Assembly: GCF_000174015.1 (NCBI RefSeq)
Contig: NZ_ACFE01000004.1
Location: 62,001 to 126,000 of the forward strand
DNA length: 64,000 nt
Direction of reading: 5' to 3'
Source of the DNA: Lancefieldella rimae ATCC 49626
Lineage (GTDB): Bacteria > Actinomycetota > Coriobacteriia > Coriobacteriales > Atopobiaceae
Shown here: positions 36,905 through 44,458 of the stretch, piece by piece
How the letters are laid out: each line of letters opens with the position of its first letter
How positions within the stretch are numbered: position 1 is the first letter of the stretch
Position numbers and translations under genes: made by a program
The notes under the pieces: model-generated
Database searches by the model: none
What the model saw: only the letters and a program-made list of their open reading frames with translations
What the model was told of the DNA's origin: nothing

Positions 36905-36937
36905 TAAAAACAAAAAGGGCAGCCGGAGCCACCCTTT
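36905..36937 (-). terminator. Rho-independent terminator of rpsA
   Basis: On the minus strand an AAAGGG...CCCTTT stem with an inner GGCTCC-containing stem is followed by TTTTTGTTTTT, about 75 bases after the rpsA stop. Confidence 0.85.
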
Positions 36938-37011
36938 AAAATACACTCTAAAAGACCTGCACATCGCGCCGTTGGCGTTTGTGCAAACCGCCGGTTTAAA
37001 GCCGGTCTGAA

Positions 37012-38337
37012 TTACTCGTCGCTCTTCTCGACCTCAGCGTCTGCATCGGCCTCAGGTGCAACCTCAGCCTCTGCGGCAGTCTCAGCCTCAGCGTCTGCCT
37101 GAGCAGCTTCCTTGGCAGTCTCGGTTGCCTCAGCGGCGGCTTCGTCTGCCTCAAGGGTTGCCTCGGCCTCAGCGGCGGCAGCCTCAGCGGCAGCGCGCTC
37201 CTCTTCAGGAAGAGGCTTGACGTCAATGTCAATTCCGAGAGTCTCGGCAGCTGCCTTCATGGACAGAGAGATACGGCGGCGATCAAGGTCAATCTCCATA
37301 ACCTTAACCTGAACCTTGTCGCCCACAGTGCAGACCTGAGAAGGAGCAGTGACATGCTGCTTTGCCATCTCGGAGATGTGGACAAGACCCTCAACGCCAT
37401 CACCAAGGTCAACGAAGGCACCAAAGGTAACGAGCTTCGTAACGGTGCCCTCAACAATAGCGTCAACGGGGAACTTGGAAACGAGAACGCGCCATGGATC
37501 CTCAGTGGTCTGCTTGAGACCAAGGGAGATGCGCTCACGGTTCAGGTCAACGTCCAAGACCTGGACCTCAACTTCCTGACCAACCTTAACGACCTCAGAC
37601 GGGTGATTGACGTGGTTCCAAGAAAGCTCGGAGATGTGAACCAGACCATCGATACCACCAAGGTCAACGAAGGCACCAAACTCAACGATGGAAGAAACGG
37701 TACCCTGGAGCTTCATGCCAACCTTAAGCTTGCCAAGGATGTCCTGACGCTCTGCCTTACGTGCCTCTTCAAGAACCACACGACGAGAAAGAACGACGTT
37801 ATTGCGGTTGCGATCCATCTCAATAACACGAGCCTCAATACGGGTACCCATAAAGGTGCTGAGATCCTTCACGCGGCGAAGGTCAACAAGCGATGCAGGC
37901 AAGAAGCCGCGAAGACCGATGTCAAGAATCAGGCCGCCCTTGACAACCTCGATGACCTCGCCCTCAACAGTCTCGCCGGCGTTGAACTTCTCCTCAACGG
38001 CTTTCCAAGAGCGCTCGTACTCGGCACGCTTCTTGGAGAGCACCAAACGACCCTCTTTATCCTCTTTCTGAAGAACCAGAGCCTCAATTTCATCACCCAT
38101 GTGTACAAGCTCAGAGGGCTCAACATCCTTGCGGATAGAAAGCTCGCGGGCAGGAATAACGCCCTCAGACTTATATCCGATGTCAAGCAGGACCTCATCG
38201 CGCTCAATCTTGACGACGGTGCCGGTAACAAGGTCTCCCTCGTTAAAATCGGTGACAGTGCCGTCGATGAGATTGTTCATCTCCTCATCAGAGATGTCAT
38301 CCAGCGAAAAGATGGACGAATTCTGAATCTCACTCAA
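37012..38337 (-). CDS. rpsA: 30S ribosomal protein S1
   Basis: A 441-residue S1 protein with four S1 RNA-binding domains (starting near residues 34, 119, 203 and 288), which helps mRNA bind to the small subunit. Each carries the typical GxVxxxxxFGAFVDLG or similar strand and the LVHISE loop. A highly acidic Ala/Glu-rich tail follows from about 375. The number of domains suits Actinobacteria and Firmicutes rather than Proteobacteria (six). The start is TTG (38337) with a poor Shine-Dalgarno context; no ATG is better placed, and weak initiation is known for S1 autoregulation. It is monocistronic with its own terminator. Confidence 0.94.
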   Translation of the reverse strand: MSEIQNSSIFSLDDISDEEMNNLIDGTVTDFNEGDLVTGTVVKIERDEVLLDIGYKSEGVIPARELSIRKDVEPSELVHMGDEIEALVLQKEDKEGRLVLSKKRAEYERSWKAVEEKFNAGETVEGEVIEVVKGGLILDIGLRGFLPASLVDLRRVKDLSTFMGTRIEARVIEMDRNRNNVVLSRRVVLEEARKAERQDILGKLKVGMKLQGTVSSIVEFGAFVDLGGIDGLVHISELSWNHVNHPSEVVKVGQEVEVQVLDVDLNRERISLGLKQTTEDPWRVLVSKFPVDAIVEGTVTKLVTFGAFVDLGDGVEGLVHISEMAKQHVTAPSQVCTVGDKVQVKVMEIDLDRRRISLSMKAAAETLGIDIDVKPLPEEERAAAEAAAAEAEATLEADEAAAEATETAKEAAQADAEAETAAEAEVAPEADADAEVEKSDE

Positions 38338-38551
38338 AGGTGGACCCCTTCCAAAACGGGGCCCCGGTCGTCATGGTCTGTGCCTGCAGTGCCAAATCAT
38401 AGTGGGCGTCTACGGAAACTTACATGCTCTCAGGGGCCAATAGATACGTTGTATGTCCTTGTGGGCATACGGTCATAAGAATAACGAAAAGAGCGTCTAG
38501 CTGCAAGTGTTTCGAGTAAAAAGAGTAAAAACCTTTAGGTTCTATGAATTT

Positions 38552-38941
38552 TTACACATGAAGTCTGTAACCTGCAGATTCTACGGCCTTTTTGTATGCG
38601 TCAACATTCAAGGGATTCTTGGAACGAACGCGAGCTTGGCCGCCTGCAAGCGTAACAGTCGCCCAAGTTCCCTCTACGGAATTGAGAGCCGAAGTCACAT
38701 GGCGCACACAATTCTCACACGTCATACCACCAATTTCATAAACTGCCGTATAAGGGTAATGAGATTCGTCTTGATCTTTTGGTGCACCGGGATCGGGAGC
38801 TTTTGCGGTGTTGCAAGTTGAGATACCGGTTCCTTCATCACTGCAACAGCCCTTCTTGCCCGACGCAACGCCCACAAACCGACGAACCGCAACAATAAGG
38901 ATTATTACCACGATAATCCCAACAACAATATTGATACCCAT
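38552..38941 (-). CDS. Membrane-anchored heavy-metal-associated (HMA) domain protein
   Basis: A 129-residue protein with an N-terminal membrane helix (INIVVGIIVVIILIVAV), a short Cys-rich stretch (GCCSDEGTGISTC) and a C-terminal HMA domain with the metal motif GGMTCENC followed by VRHVTSALNSVEG. This layout fits a copper or zinc chaperone held at the membrane, or a metal-sensing adaptor. Cys-Cys near the anchor could also bind metal or form a Fe-S-like FeoB-associated protein, as small Cys proteins do in iron operons. The start at 38941 follows AGGAGG. It lies downstream of flavodoxin on the same strand, with a hairpin between. Confidence 0.83.
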   Translation of the reverse strand: MGINIVVGIIVVIILIVAVRRFVGVASGKKGCCSDEGTGISTCNTAKAPDPGAPKDQDESHYPYTAVYEIGGMTCENCVRHVTSALNSVEGTWATVTLAGGQARVRSKNPLNVDAYKKAVESAGYRLHV

Positions 38942-38962
38942 ACACACCCCTCCTGTTTTGAT

Positions 38963-38994
38963 GAGAAGAACCCGAAAGATCCGGGTTCTTCTCG
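38963..38994 (-). terminator. Hairpin after flavodoxin carrying the dispersed motif
   Basis: A 12-bp perfect stem (GAGAAGAACCCG and CGGGTTCTTCTC, 7-base loop). The right arm completes a full GTTCTTCTCGC motif. It separates flavodoxin from the HMA gene and may act as a terminator or attenuator. Confidence 0.65.
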
Positions 38995-39105
38995 CTTAGA
39001 ACTGTTTTGCCACACGCGAGCACGTCTATCGCACGTGGTATTTTTATCACGCGTAATTACACGTAATAATAGCTCGCCGGAAAGCTTCCGGAAGCGACGA
39101 AATCC

Positions 39106-39510
39106 TTAGGCGGAAAGCTTCTCTCCCAGCGCCTGAAGTGCCGTAATTGCCTCATCATCAGGCTCAAGGTTGCAAATGAGCGTGTCGACAACGTTAACGC
39201 CTGCCGCCTCGGCATTCTCGCGCCATGTGTCCATCCAGTCGCCGGTTCCCCAGTCATAGGAGCCGAAAAGAGCGACGGGCTTGCTGTCAAACTTTGGAGC
39301 GCACTCGTTCCACACTTCCTCGAAGTCAGGATCGAGCTCCTCATCACCCATTGCAGGGCAACCAAATGCAAAGGCATCATAGTCAGCCACGGACTCCGGT
39401 GAGAATGTTGAAACCTCAATGGCTTCAGTTCCGGCGGCAGAAGCAAGCTCGTTTGCCATGGCCTCGGTATTTCCGGTCTGTGACCAATACACGACAGCAA
39501 CTTTACTCAT
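39106..39510 (-). CDS. Flavodoxin
   Basis: A 134-residue short-chain flavodoxin. The FMN phosphate loop SQTGNTEAMA starts at residue 10, and the flavin-binding loops YDAFAFGCPAMGDEELD and FGSYDWGTGDWMD are present. It replaces ferredoxin as an electron carrier, often when iron is short. A GGAGG site precedes the ATG. It is 69 bases after the DUF3793 gene on the same strand, so the two probably share the promoter with palindromic iron-type boxes at 40446-40488. Confidence 0.93.
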   Translation of the reverse strand: MSKVAVVYWSQTGNTEAMANELASAAGTEAIEVSTFSPESVADYDAFAFGCPAMGDEELDPDFEEVWNECAPKFDSKPVALFGSYDWGTGDWMDTWRENAEAAGVNVVDTLICNLEPDDEAITALQALGEKLSA

Positions 39511-39579
39511 GTTTCCTCCTTTTACCCGAGCTATCGGGTCTCGCCCAAGCTTAATCGCATATGCTTGGGAATTTCCATC

Positions 39580-40281
39580 TTATGCAGCGGATACTTTGGT
39601 ATCGCCTGCAGATTGAAGCAACTCAAAAAGCGACTCTCCCTGAGAAAATCTTGTGCGGAAGGCTCGTTCAATGAAAGCAAGCCTCTCAAAACTTGCCTGC
39701 GCCGCCGCCGCATTTCCATACGCCCGCCACGGACCACGGCAGGTCTCGCGCGCACCCGATATAAAACCTTTAACATCCTCAAGAGGATATCCAAGGATAA
39801 GTCCAATTTCATGAGGATATTCCTGCGACAGACCACAGTGGTAGCGTGTCAGTCTCACACGAAAATCTCTCATGATGTCCTGCCAGGAAGACGACGTAAA
39901 GCCGCGCTCACGCAAAAACTCCCACGACTGTTTTTTTGAGATGATGCTCTTTACATGCTCGGTTCTATATACAAGAAAATGAATTCTCTTATGAAGCGGG
40001 CTGATCGGTACAATCTTGACACCAAAAAGCTCAACTTCGCGAGCAAAATCGCACATCATTGCACGGTACTGCACGGCAGGACACACCCTTGACAGACACG
40101 ACTCGCAATGCGGCACAACCTCAAACGAATACAGGGCACCAGGCTTTATCCCCGCCACAACACCGGCGGCACAACGTACAAAAGCGCCTATGAATTCCTG
40201 ACAAAAATCTGACGAAAAGAGCTTCTCGCAATGCGACGACACGTGCATATCAGAAACATCTGACAGAGGCATAACGTCCAC
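39580..40281 (-). CDS. DUF3793-family protein
   Basis: A 233-residue protein of family DUF3793, recognised by FQEFIGAFVRCAAGVVAGIKPGALYSFE-like N-terminal part and the hallmark YPHEIGLILGYPLEDVKGFI. Many family members stand next to flavodoxin and iron-uptake genes in anaerobes, as here, but the function is unknown. A Cys-containing segment (SCLSRVCPAVQYR) could bind a metal or heme. The start is taken as GTG 40281 with AAAGGAG a few bases upstream; ATG 40272 is the alternative. Part of an unbroken frame continues upstream but has no ribosome site. The C-terminal part after residue 180 is rather divergent. Confidence 0.8.
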   Translation of the reverse strand: MDVMPLSDVSDMHVSSHCEKLFSSDFCQEFIGAFVRCAAGVVAGIKPGALYSFEVVPHCESCLSRVCPAVQYRAMMCDFAREVELFGVKIVPISPLHKRIHFLVYRTEHVKSIISKKQSWEFLRERGFTSSSWQDIMRDFRVRLTRYHCGLSQEYPHEIGLILGYPLEDVKGFISGARETCRGPWRAYGNAAAAQASFERLAFIERAFRTRFSQGESLFELLQSAGDTKVSAA

Positions 40282-40617
40282 ACGGCTCCTTTCGTACAAA
40301 ATGGCGACGCCAGCCAGGTAGAGCTGGCATCGCCGAGAAATACCGGTTACTTGGGGAGAGGGGTCCAAGCCCGGTCGGATAAAACAGACGCGAAAACTAA
40401 GATTTCCCCACTTGAGACACACGGTAACGACATGCTCTCTATATGAGTTAGTCTTAGTTAACAAGAAAAGTGTAAACTAAGACTAACTATTTTTCTAGAG
40501 TTTTTTGAACTTTTTAGATGACCGATTTTGGAGCTTGGTTTTGGATAGCCTCTATCCAAAACGCCCGACTCAGCAGCCTCTATCCCACGTGACCGACTCT
40601 GAGGTCTCTAAAAAACG
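40282..40617. other. Leader and promoter region of the DUF3793-flavodoxin operon; terminator region of the P-type ATPase gene
   Basis: No gene. A 12-bp near-perfect hairpin (GGCGACGCCAGC and GCTGGCATCGCC, 40303-40334) lies in the leader. The palindromic boxes are at 40446-40488. Close to the ATPase stop a TTTTGGATAG/CTATCCAAAA hairpin (about 40541-40563) sits among short repeats of CGACTC and GCCTCTATCC and may be the ATPase terminator. Confidence 0.5.
40446..40488. promoter_or_regulatory. Inverted AGTTAGTCTTAGTT boxes upstream of DUF3793-flavodoxin
   Basis: A perfect 14-bp inverted repeat (AGTTAGTCTTAGTT at 40446-40459 and AACTAAGACTAACT at 40475-40488) lies next to a TTGTTA/TATAGA promoter-like pair on the minus strand. 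The TTAGnnTTAG half sites resemble DtxR/IdeR iron boxes, and a similar palindrome stands before feoA. This suggests iron-dependent repression. Confidence 0.6.
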
Positions 40618-42786
40618 CTACGCCACATGATGATTCTCAAGCAAAGCCCGCGTCCTATCGGAAAGCTCGGCATTTGCTTTTGCGCTCTTCAGCAAAGAAC
40701 GCGTATTGGCAACCGTCACCGCAAACGTCAGCTCATTGTGCAGGAAGGCGGCCGTTGTCGTAGTGATGAGACCCGTAACGCCTCCGGCAATAAATCCTGT
40801 GTTCAAAGCGACAATAGCACGATAATCCCGGTGAATCCGCTGCATGACACGTTGTGAAAGCAGGCGCATGATAACCAGAGACTCCAGAGACGTATTGCGA
40901 ATGGAGATATCCGCAACGGCTCGTGCGATATCACTCGCATCGGACATTGCCAAAGACACATCTGATGCCGCCAGCGCAGGAGAGTCGTTGATGCCGTCCC
41001 CTACCATGGCAACGGTATATCCTTCTGCACGATACTTCTCGACGTAAGAGCGCTTGTCTTCCGGAAGTACGCGAGAAACATACTCGTCAATGCCAAGCTG
41101 CTGCGCCACATTTGCAGCAACATTTTCCGAATCGCCGGTAAGCATGACAAATCGCTTAACGCCCAATGCACGCAGCTGTGAGATGACCGAAGCGGCTTCT
41201 TCACGCAGAGGATCGCTGATACAGATTGCACCTACAAGCTTTCCGTCTTCTGCCATATAAATGATGGACGCAGTAGGAGCCAATGCATAAATACGCTCGC
41301 GTGCACCCTCTGGATATGCCACACCCTCATCGTCAAACAGGAAGTGCGAAGATCCTATGCACACCTCTTTACCACCGACCTGTGTGCGAATACCGTGCGC
41401 CACAACATATTTGACCTCAGCATGAAGCTCTTTTTGATGGTCAAGGCCGCGACGCTCAGCCTCGGAAACGATTGCGCGGGCCATACTATGTGGGAAATGC
41501 TCCTCGATACAGGCGGCAAGTTTTAAGAGCTCGTTTTCGGAGCGATCATCAAAGCTAATGACGCTTTCGACATGCGGTACGGCTTTGGTCAAAGTACCCG
41601 TCTTGTCAAAAACAATGAGATCGGCCGCAGCGAACTTCTCGAGATATTTACCGCCTTTGACGGTCATACCAAAATTGGCAGCCTCATCCATTGCACTACC
41701 CACGGCAACCGGTGTCGACAACTTAATGGCACACGAATAATCGACCATCAGCACCGTCATAGCCTTTTGAACATTGCGTGTTATGGCGAGAAGTGCAAAA
41801 AACGCCGCAAAGTTATACGGAACCAGTGCATCAGATAGACGCTCGGCCTTTGACTGAGCTCCGGCTTTTAGCTGGGCCGATTGCTCAACCATCTCAACGA
41901 TGCCATCAATGCGAGAAACTCCTGGAGGGGCAGTAACGCGAATCTTCAGATCCCCGTCTTCAAGAGCCGTGCCTGCATAAACGGTAGATCCCTCACGCTT
42001 GTGCACCAAACGTGACTCTCCCGTCATGGACGCTTCGTTCAGCTCGCCTTCACCCTCCACGACGCTGCCGTCAACGGGCAAAACACTGCCTGCATTCAGA
42101 TGTAGAATCTGTCCCTTTGTAACAGACGCAATAGGAATGCGAACATCTTGCCCATCAATAACTGCCCAAACGTTATCGGCACGGGTAATGAGACCGTTGC
42201 GGAGCGCAAGGCGTGCACGGCTTGCCACGTGATCTTCCATAACGCCCGACAAATTGAGCAGGAACATGATCTGTCCCGCTTCTCCCCAATTGCCGTTCAT
42301 AATGGATGCGGAAATGGCCGCCGCATCAAGAAGTTCAACTTTAAGCTCACGATGTATAAGACGCTGCCAGCCTGCACGTAAAAACGGAATGGCACGCAGC
42401 AACACCCATATACGTTGCATTGCCAAAGGAAGCGGAAGAAGCCTAAACAACCAGCGCCGCATAAAGACAAAGGCAAGCTGCATTTGAAAACGGTTATTCT
42501 CGCTTGCCATTTCAATGGCATTGCAAAAGTCTTCAAGACCGGCCTCGTCTTCGCGGGGCAGTCTGAGCGGATCAAAGGCCGCGATAAAAGCCAAAACTTC
42601 CTCACGCCGGGCAGGGTCAAAGCGCACCAACAGTGATTGGTTGGCGGGGTGAACCTCTGCGTGCCGCACTAAACCCGAGCGCATAAGATCGTATGCGACG
42701 CCACGCGCTTCTCCGTCGTCAATGAAGCCAAGGTCGCACCGTAAACGGATGCGACCGGCTATTTCATTCGTAATGGTATAGCGCAT
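40618..42786 (-). CDS. Heavy-metal translocating P1B-type ATPase
   Basis: A 722-residue metal-pumping ATPase. The N-terminal 70 residues resemble a degenerate HMA fold without the CxxC pair. The actuator motif MTGES, the phosphorylation motif DKTGTLT and the hinge GDGINDSPAL are intact. In the membrane metal site the usual CPC is replaced by SCA (YSCAIKLSTP), so only one Cys is left to coordinate the cation; this variant marks a subgroup whose substrate I cannot state with certainty (Mn, Fe or other). It starts three bases after a DUF6110 gene and lies beside iron genes. It ends in a Glu/Asn/His tail without extra motifs. It probably exports a transition metal. Confidence 0.9.
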   Translation of the reverse strand: MRYTITNEIAGRIRLRCDLGFIDDGEARGVAYDLMRSGLVRHAEVHPANQSLLVRFDPARREEVLAFIAAFDPLRLPREDEAGLEDFCNAIEMASENNRFQMQLAFVFMRRWLFRLLPLPLAMQRIWVLLRAIPFLRAGWQRLIHRELKVELLDAAAISASIMNGNWGEAGQIMFLLNLSGVMEDHVASRARLALRNGLITRADNVWAVIDGQDVRIPIASVTKGQILHLNAGSVLPVDGSVVEGEGELNEASMTGESRLVHKREGSTVYAGTALEDGDLKIRVTAPPGVSRIDGIVEMVEQSAQLKAGAQSKAERLSDALVPYNFAAFFALLAITRNVQKAMTVLMVDYSCAIKLSTPVAVGSAMDEAANFGMTVKGGKYLEKFAAADLIVFDKTGTLTKAVPHVESVISFDDRSENELLKLAACIEEHFPHSMARAIVSEAERRGLDHQKELHAEVKYVVAHGIRTQVGGKEVCIGSSHFLFDDEGVAYPEGARERIYALAPTASIIYMAEDGKLVGAICISDPLREEAASVISQLRALGVKRFVMLTGDSENVAANVAQQLGIDEYVSRVLPEDKRSYVEKYRAEGYTVAMVGDGINDSPALAASDVSLAMSDASDIARAVADISIRNTSLESLVIMRLLSQRVMQRIHRDYRAIVALNTGFIAGGVTGLITTTTAAFLHNELTFAVTVANTRSLLKSAKANAELSDRTRALLENHHVA

Positions 42787-42789
42787 AGG

Positions 42790-43095
42790 TTATGCCTGAG
42801 CGCCCTCGGCATCAATTTTCTTGGTGACCTCTTTGCGGATGTCCTCTTCCATCTCCGCAAGACGAGCATTGACCGCTGCCTGGATCTTGGACTCACGACG
42901 AGCCTCAGCGACAACGTCATTTGCCTCGTCAACAACGTTCTGAGTTTCAGCGGCAACGCAATCGGATACACGCAGACCGCAGACGGTTGCCTTTACCGCC
43001 GCCTTGTGAAGCGTTCCGTTTGAAGCAAGACCTGCAACAACACCGGCAAGAGCTGCACCTGCAGCACCAATGCAAAATCCGGTTCTCTTTTTCAT
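42790..43095 (-). CDS. DUF6110-like small membrane-associated protein
   Basis: A 101-residue protein with an N-terminal hydrophobic Gly/Ala helix (GFCIGAAGAALAGVVAGLA) and a charged, probably coiled-coil C-terminal half (EANDVVAEARRESKIQAAVNARLAEMEEDI). Two Cys lie in CGLRVSDC. It is directly before the P1B ATPase gene with the same arrangement seen for DUF6110 proteins, so it may be a metal-binding partner or regulator of the pump. An AAGGAG site precedes the ATG. Confidence 0.75.
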   Translation of the reverse strand: MKKRTGFCIGAAGAALAGVVAGLASNGTLHKAAVKATVCGLRVSDCVAAETQNVVDEANDVVAEARRESKIQAAVNARLAEMEEDIRKEVTKKIDAEGAQA

Positions 43096-43425
43096 GGCAA
43101 ACTCCTTATCCTCTATGCTCCTTTTCCTGTATAAGATCAATCCCCCACAGGAAGGTTTGCAACAAATAATGTATCTGAACATACGAAGTTTTTTCTTACA
43201 TTGCAAGGGTTAAATTTCACTTTTTTGAAATTTTTTGATAATGACGTCCAAGGTGATTTTGGTAGTACCTTCTCAAACAATTGGAACAGCAGATTGCAGT
43301 CGAACTTCTCCGTAAAATTTCTGAAAAAATTAGATTGTGCACAATTTATCTATTGTACACACGAGAAAACGGCTACACTTCTCGTATGCCACATGGCACA
43401 CATACCTCAATATGAAAGGACTACG
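43096..43425. other. Divergent intergenic region between DUF6110 and glutathione peroxidase
   Basis: A 330-base AT-rich gap without a gene. It holds a short AAATTTCA/TGAAATTT hairpin (near 43213-43234) and the palindromic sites at 43334-43360 that precede the peroxidase gene. No further feature seen. Confidence 0.5.
43334..43360 (+). promoter_or_regulatory. Tandem ATTGTGCACAAT-type palindromes before the peroxidase-MarR operon
   Basis: A perfect 12-bp palindrome ATTGTGCACAAT (43334-43345) is followed by the similar ATTGTACACA (43352 onward). MarR/OhrR proteins bind such TTGT-ACAA dyads, and the MarR gene is the second gene of this operon, so these are candidate operators. Confidence 0.5.
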
Positions 43426-43989
43426 ATGAGCACAAACATATATGACCTGTCCGTTACCGATCGCACGGGTGCAGCCGTTCCTCTTTCCGCCTACAAAGGA
43501 AAGGTGCTTCTCATTGTTAATACCGCAACCGGCTGCGGCTTTACCCCACAGTATGAGGACCTGGAAAAGATTTACTCTAAGTTCCGTGACGAAGGCTTTG
43601 AGATTCTTGATTTCCCTTGCAATCAATTTGCAGGCCAGGCACCGGAATCTGACGACGAGATCCATCAGTTCTGCACCATGAAGTTTGGGACCGAGTTCCC
43701 CCAGTTCAAAAAAATTGACGTCAACGGTGAAACCGCAGATCCCCTCTTTGTGCGTCTTGCCACGGCGCTTCCTTTTGAGGGTTTTGGACACAGCCCCAAA
43801 GCTCTTATGCTTAAGCCTTTTGCCGACAAGAACAACAAGCAGTTTGGTGATAAGGCATATATCATGTGGAATTTCACCAAGTTTTTGGTTGATCGTGAAG
43901 GCAACCTCGTCTCGCGATTTGAGCCAACCGTTGACATGAAGAAAGTTGAAGCCGCCATCAAAAATCTTGTGGAATCCGATGTCAAATAA
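43426..43989 (+). CDS. Glutathione peroxidase-family thiol peroxidase
   Basis: A 187-residue peroxidase. The catalytic Cys37 lies in NTATGCGFTPQY, with the conserved DFPCNQFAGQAP and a Trp-Asn motif (MWNFTKFLVDREG) completing the tetrad. Bacterial members are usually thioredoxin-dependent and reduce lipid or hydrogen peroxides. A GAAAGGA site precedes the ATG. It overlaps the following MarR regulator gene, which suggests peroxide control. Confidence 0.93.
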   Translation: MSTNIYDLSVTDRTGAAVPLSAYKGKVLLIVNTATGCGFTPQYEDLEKIYSKFRDEGFEILDFPCNQFAGQAPESDDEIHQFCTMKFGTEFPQFKKIDVNGETADPLFVRLATALPFEGFGHSPKALMLKPFADKNNKQFGDKAYIMWNFTKFLVDREGNLVSRFEPTVDMKKVEAAIKNLVESDVK

Positions 43990-44449
43990 AGACAGCATGG
44001 CTCTTGAGGATATGCTGCTTCTTGATAATCAGCTATGCTTTCCGCTGTATGCAGCGGCCAAAGAAGTTGTGAGGCGATATACGCCATTCCTCGCACCATT
44101 TGGCCTCACCTACACCCAATACATTGCCATGATGGTTTTGTGGGAGAAGAAAACCGTCAGCGTAAATGAGCTTGGCAAACAACTCATGCTTGACTCAGGC
44201 ACATTAACTCCCCTGCTTCGAAAGCTTGAAGACAAGAAGTATCTTCTTCGCGAAAAAAGCGCCAAAGACGGTCGTCGGCTGATTGTCTCTCTTACGCCCG
44301 AAGGAGCATCCCTGAAGGATAAAATGGTTGTTGTTCCGCAAAAGATGGGAACATGCGTGCACTTGTCGCCAGAAGAAACTATCGAGCTCAAAAGGCTGCT
44401 CAAAAAAGTAACGGACAATATTCTTGCGAGCACGGACACCCCTACGTAA
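43979..44449 (+). CDS. MarR/OhrR-family transcriptional regulator
   Basis: A 156-residue winged-helix regulator (counted from ATG 43979). The segment LLLDNQLCFPLYAAAKEV carries the lone N-terminal Cys (residue 20) in the same place as the peroxide-sensing Cys of OhrR. The DNA-binding part is VNELGKQLMLDSGTLTPLLRKLEDKKYLLREKSAKDGR. It overlaps the end of the peroxidase gene, so the pair is translationally linked. A later ATG at 43997 is possible. Probably an organic-peroxide sensor. Confidence 0.9.
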   Translation: MSNKDSMALEDMLLLDNQLCFPLYAAAKEVVRRYTPFLAPFGLTYTQYIAMMVLWEKKTVSVNELGKQLMLDSGTLTPLLRKLEDKKYLLREKSAKDGRRLIVSLTPEGASLKDKMVVVPQKMGTCVHLSPEETIELKRLLKKVTDNILASTDTPT

Positions 44450-44458
44450 GGAAGATAC

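Noticed and set aside
37354-38478. Long open frame on the plus strand opposite rpsA
   Set aside because: It mirrors the codon pattern of rpsA, has no ribosome site and no recognisable family.
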